Shown: piece after piece, positions 61,977 through 64,000 of the stretch
Layout of the letters: every line of letters starts with the position of its first letter
Position numbering within the stretch: position 1 is the first letter of the stretch
Source: Anopheles merus
Taxonomy: Eukaryota; Arthropoda; Insecta; Diptera; Culicidae
Assembly (NCBI RefSeq): GCF_017562075.2
Contig: NC_054082.1
Location: 61,052,906-61,116,905 of the forward strand
Length of the DNA: 64,000 nt
Reading direction: 5' to 3'
Translations under genes and position numbers: made by a program
Notes under the pieces: model-generated
Seen by the model: the letters and a program-made list of their open reading frames with translations, nothing else
What the model was told of the DNA's origin: nothing
The model's database searches: none

Positions 61977-62921
61977 TTGACGAATCCAAGACAAGCAGGA
62001 GCATCATTTTCTCTGCCTTTGCGAGAAATACTTCATGGATCGGAAAACCACAACTCTTGGTCTTTCGCCACCAAGATGGTCCTGATTAAGGAGAAGACCT
62101 GGTGCGCAGTGAAGGAGTTAGCTGAAGGTGAACTGGCAGTGAGCGAAGAAATATCCCAGCAAGCATTGGCTACAATATGTCTCAGCATTGATTCAAGCAT
62201 ATACGGACTGATGCGGGATGCTAAAAATGCGAAAGAGGCGTGGGACAATCATCGGAACACGTAAGAGCGTAGTGGATCAACCAGGAAGATTGGTCTACTG
62301 CGACGGCTCACAGGTATTCGTTTGAATGGAGCTGAACGAGATGAAGACATCATTTGTCAGACGACTCAGCAGTATGTGAATGAGTTGTTCACGACGAGTC
62401 ATCAGTTGGCAGAAGTTGGATTTAAGGTCGATGACGCTTGGTTGGCCTGTTTGCTCATGAAAGGCTTGCCAAAGCAATATGATCCTATGATCCTTGGCCT
62501 GGAGTCACCCGGAATCAAGCTGATCAACGTAGCCAACAACACTGCTGTTCCAGTGGTTGCTAAAGGTTTGGTGAACGTATCGGCAGATGTAGGAAGGTCA
62601 ACGAAATTGGCAGTGAATCTTTTATCCGTTAGCAAGGTGTGTCAGAAGGGCTACACAGTGACGTTCCGAAAACAGACGTGTAAGGTGGTCAGTCCAACTA
62701 ACGAAGTGGTTGCGATCGGTCAAGAATCTGGCGATTTTTACAGATTGAAAAGAGCAACTGGATCATCGGTGAACATGGTCAGCCGGATGGATGATAGGTT
62801 TCCACTTTGGCATCGTAGGCTGTGTCACATGTCTGTTGGATGCATGAAACGGCTTGGTAACATGGCAAGTGGTGTTGAATTCAACGTGATGGATGGAATA
62901 CAGTGTGTACCATGTATATAA
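61977..62921 (+). pseudogene. Copia Gag and protease-integrase linker, broken
   Basis: First piece (61977-62264): NHNSWSFATKMVLIKEKTWCAV, a Copia Gag block. A frameshift follows near 62265, then Gag continues (LMKGLPKQYDPMILGLES). The zinc knuckle and protease active site are missing (deletion near 62520). The next block is the pre-integrase region (LLSVSKVCQKGYTVTF, FPLWHRRLCHMS). It ends at TAA 62919-62921, at the solo LTR joint. Confidence 0.85.
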
Positions 62922-62923
62922 GG

Positions 62924-63234
62924 TGTTGTGGGCAGCCGTGCCGTCCCCTGGACTTGCCGTAGCAGTTGCGCTGCCACCGGTCAACGTCCAGGGGGACGAC
63001 AGTGTGTACACGCACACTGTCGCACACACTAAGCGCGCAAGGCTTAGTGTGTGCCGAGCGCCGAGCAGAGTGTGTTTGCGAGCCGATCGAGCAGGAGCTC
63101 TCGGCAGGAGCGCTCGGTGCGGCTGGTGCGCGGCCACCGTACAGAATACGTTTTAATTATTTGTTCATTGTGTCTTATTTATTATTGTTCGTTTAAAAGT
63201 TTTTTAATAAAAGCAAATAATGTCAAACATAACA
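62924..63234. mobile_element. Solo LTR with three hairpins (311 bp)
   Basis: TGTTGTGGGCAG to AACATAACA, flanked by TAAGG and CAAGG (one change). Inverted repeats: CCCCTGGAC/GTCCAGGGG, ACAGTGTG/CACACTGT and CACACTAAGC/GCTTAGTGTG. AATAAA near 63206. The start resembles the TRIM LTR at 26222. Confidence 0.75.
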
Positions 63235-64000
63235 CAAGGTAAGCACTATCGTCAACCGTTTCATTCCAAGGGACAAAGTGTGAACCGTGTGTTGGAGCTG
63301 ATTCATTCCGACTTGTGTGGACCCATGGAGACAGCATCGATAGGAGGAAGTCGATATTTTCTCACTTTTATTGATGACTCGAGCAGAAAGGCGTTTGTTT
63401 ACTTTCTAAAAACCAAAACTGAAGTTTTAGAAGCATTTCAACATTTTAAGAGCATTGCCGAGAATCAGACGGGTGAGAAAATTAAGCGTCTCAGATCAGA
63501 CAATTGGGAGGAATTTATGAATCGTGAAATGAAGCAATTCCTTTGTCGGTCCGGTATTTATCACGAGACATCCGCTCCATACACTCCGGAGCAGAATGGA
63601 TTAGCGTAACGTATGAATAGGACAATTGTAGAAAATGCGAGGAGTATGCTGTGTGATGCCAATCTGCCGAAGCGTTTTTGGGCTGAAGCAGTCGCGACGG
63701 CATCGTATGTGATCAACCGATCACCAACTATCGGACTGCAAATGATACCCGAAGAATGCTTTTACTGAAAAAAGACGGAATTTGGCGCATCTTCGTATAT
63801 TTGGAGCAAAGGTGATGTGTCATATTCCGAAAGAGAAGAGACAGAAATGGGATGCCAAATCCGAGTAAGGCATTTTCATGGGATACAGCAGCAGTTCCAA
63901 GGCGTATCGGGTTTACATCTCGAAAACCAAGAAAATCATCGTCAGTCGGGATGTCATATTCCTGGACGAGTGTGCAACGAATCGAGCTCCTGAGGTGGGA
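63235..64000 (+). pseudogene. Copia integrase, broken, cut by window edge
   Basis: Open from the LTR to TAA at 63607: HSDLCGPME, LRSDNWEEF (W where G is usual), PEQNGLA then stop just before the catalytic glutamate context. It continues with stops and frame changes through MNRTIVENARSML, HIPKEKRQKWDAKS and SRDVIFLDE. Confidence 0.88.

Larger units (their letters stand above)
61776..64000 (+). mobile_element. Degenerate Ty1/Copia element (runs off the window)
   Basis: A short LTR-like end (61776-61877, TGTTAGAATAG to CAATA, 102 bp) is followed by the copia-type primer site GGTTATGGGCCCAG (61878-61891). Gag, a protease-side fragment and integrase follow with stops, frameshifts and an internal deletion. 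A solo LTR sits at 62924-63234. RT is not reached. Confidence 0.85.

Overview
The window looks like a piece of a dipteran genome, most probably an anopheline mosquito. This is an inference from the mix of transposons (BEL/Pao, Mag-like and CsRn1-like Ty3/Gypsy, Copia, CR1-like LINEs with a PHD-type ORF1) and from two insect-like host genes with short introns or none; no species marker was checked. About 90% of the window is transposable elements nested inside one another. I saw no rRNA gene, CRISPR array, bacterial gene or ordinary tRNA gene.

Layout. 1-1705: 3' end of a BEL/Pao element. 2344-3765: foldback element with arms of about 330 bp. 3820-4020: tRNA-derived SINE. 4114-11270: complete, very young Ty3/Gypsy element with 314-bp LTRs that I read as identical and a CTGAT target duplication. 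11271-14290: low-complexity and unassigned DNA with one unrecognised ORF. 14290-15897: internally deleted BEL element. 15898-22740: CR1-like LINE fragments (minus strand), one split by a complete but mutated Gypsy element (17911-22569). 22745-27728: decayed Mag-like Gypsy, split by a 1.3-kb TRIM-like element (26222-27522). 27728-49200: one large decayed BEL element on the minus strand that carries an env-like ORF. It has been split by an intact CsRn1-like element (30094-35060), by a CR1-like LINE (about 37200-46318) that itself contains an intact Copia element (40694-45283), and by a SINE. 49203-51203: palindromic clusters of hAT-type MITEs. 51420-55256: the only host genes, PPT1 (five exons, plus strand) and a DDX10/Dbp4-type DEAD-box helicase (one exon, minus strand), convergent with abutting 3' ends. 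55260-61775: MITEs, tandem MITE arrays and solo LTRs. 61776-64000: degenerate Copia element holding a solo LTR.

The most interesting object is the young Gypsy element at 4114-11270. Gag and Pol sit in separate ORFs, and upstream of gag is a 1.7-kb leader. Consensus-like splice sites at 4440/4441, 6069/6070, 7333/7334 and 7574/7575 would join a start codon inside the 5' LTR to gag, and gag to pol, in one frame of 1508 codons. Unspliced RNA hits a stop at the first donor. RNA that keeps only intron 2 stops three codons after the donor and gives Gag alone. This predicts that splicing and intron retention set Gag and Gag-Pol output. I know of partial precedents (intron-containing Ogre elements of plants; alternative splicing of Drosophila copia) but not of this arrangement in an insect Gypsy element.

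Secondary points: a canonical -1 frameshift heptamer in the CsRn1-like element; a TAG-CAA-TTG junction between in-frame ORF1 and ORF2 of a LINE; a BEL element followed by an env-like ORF; and near-perfect MITE palindromes just upstream of PPT1.
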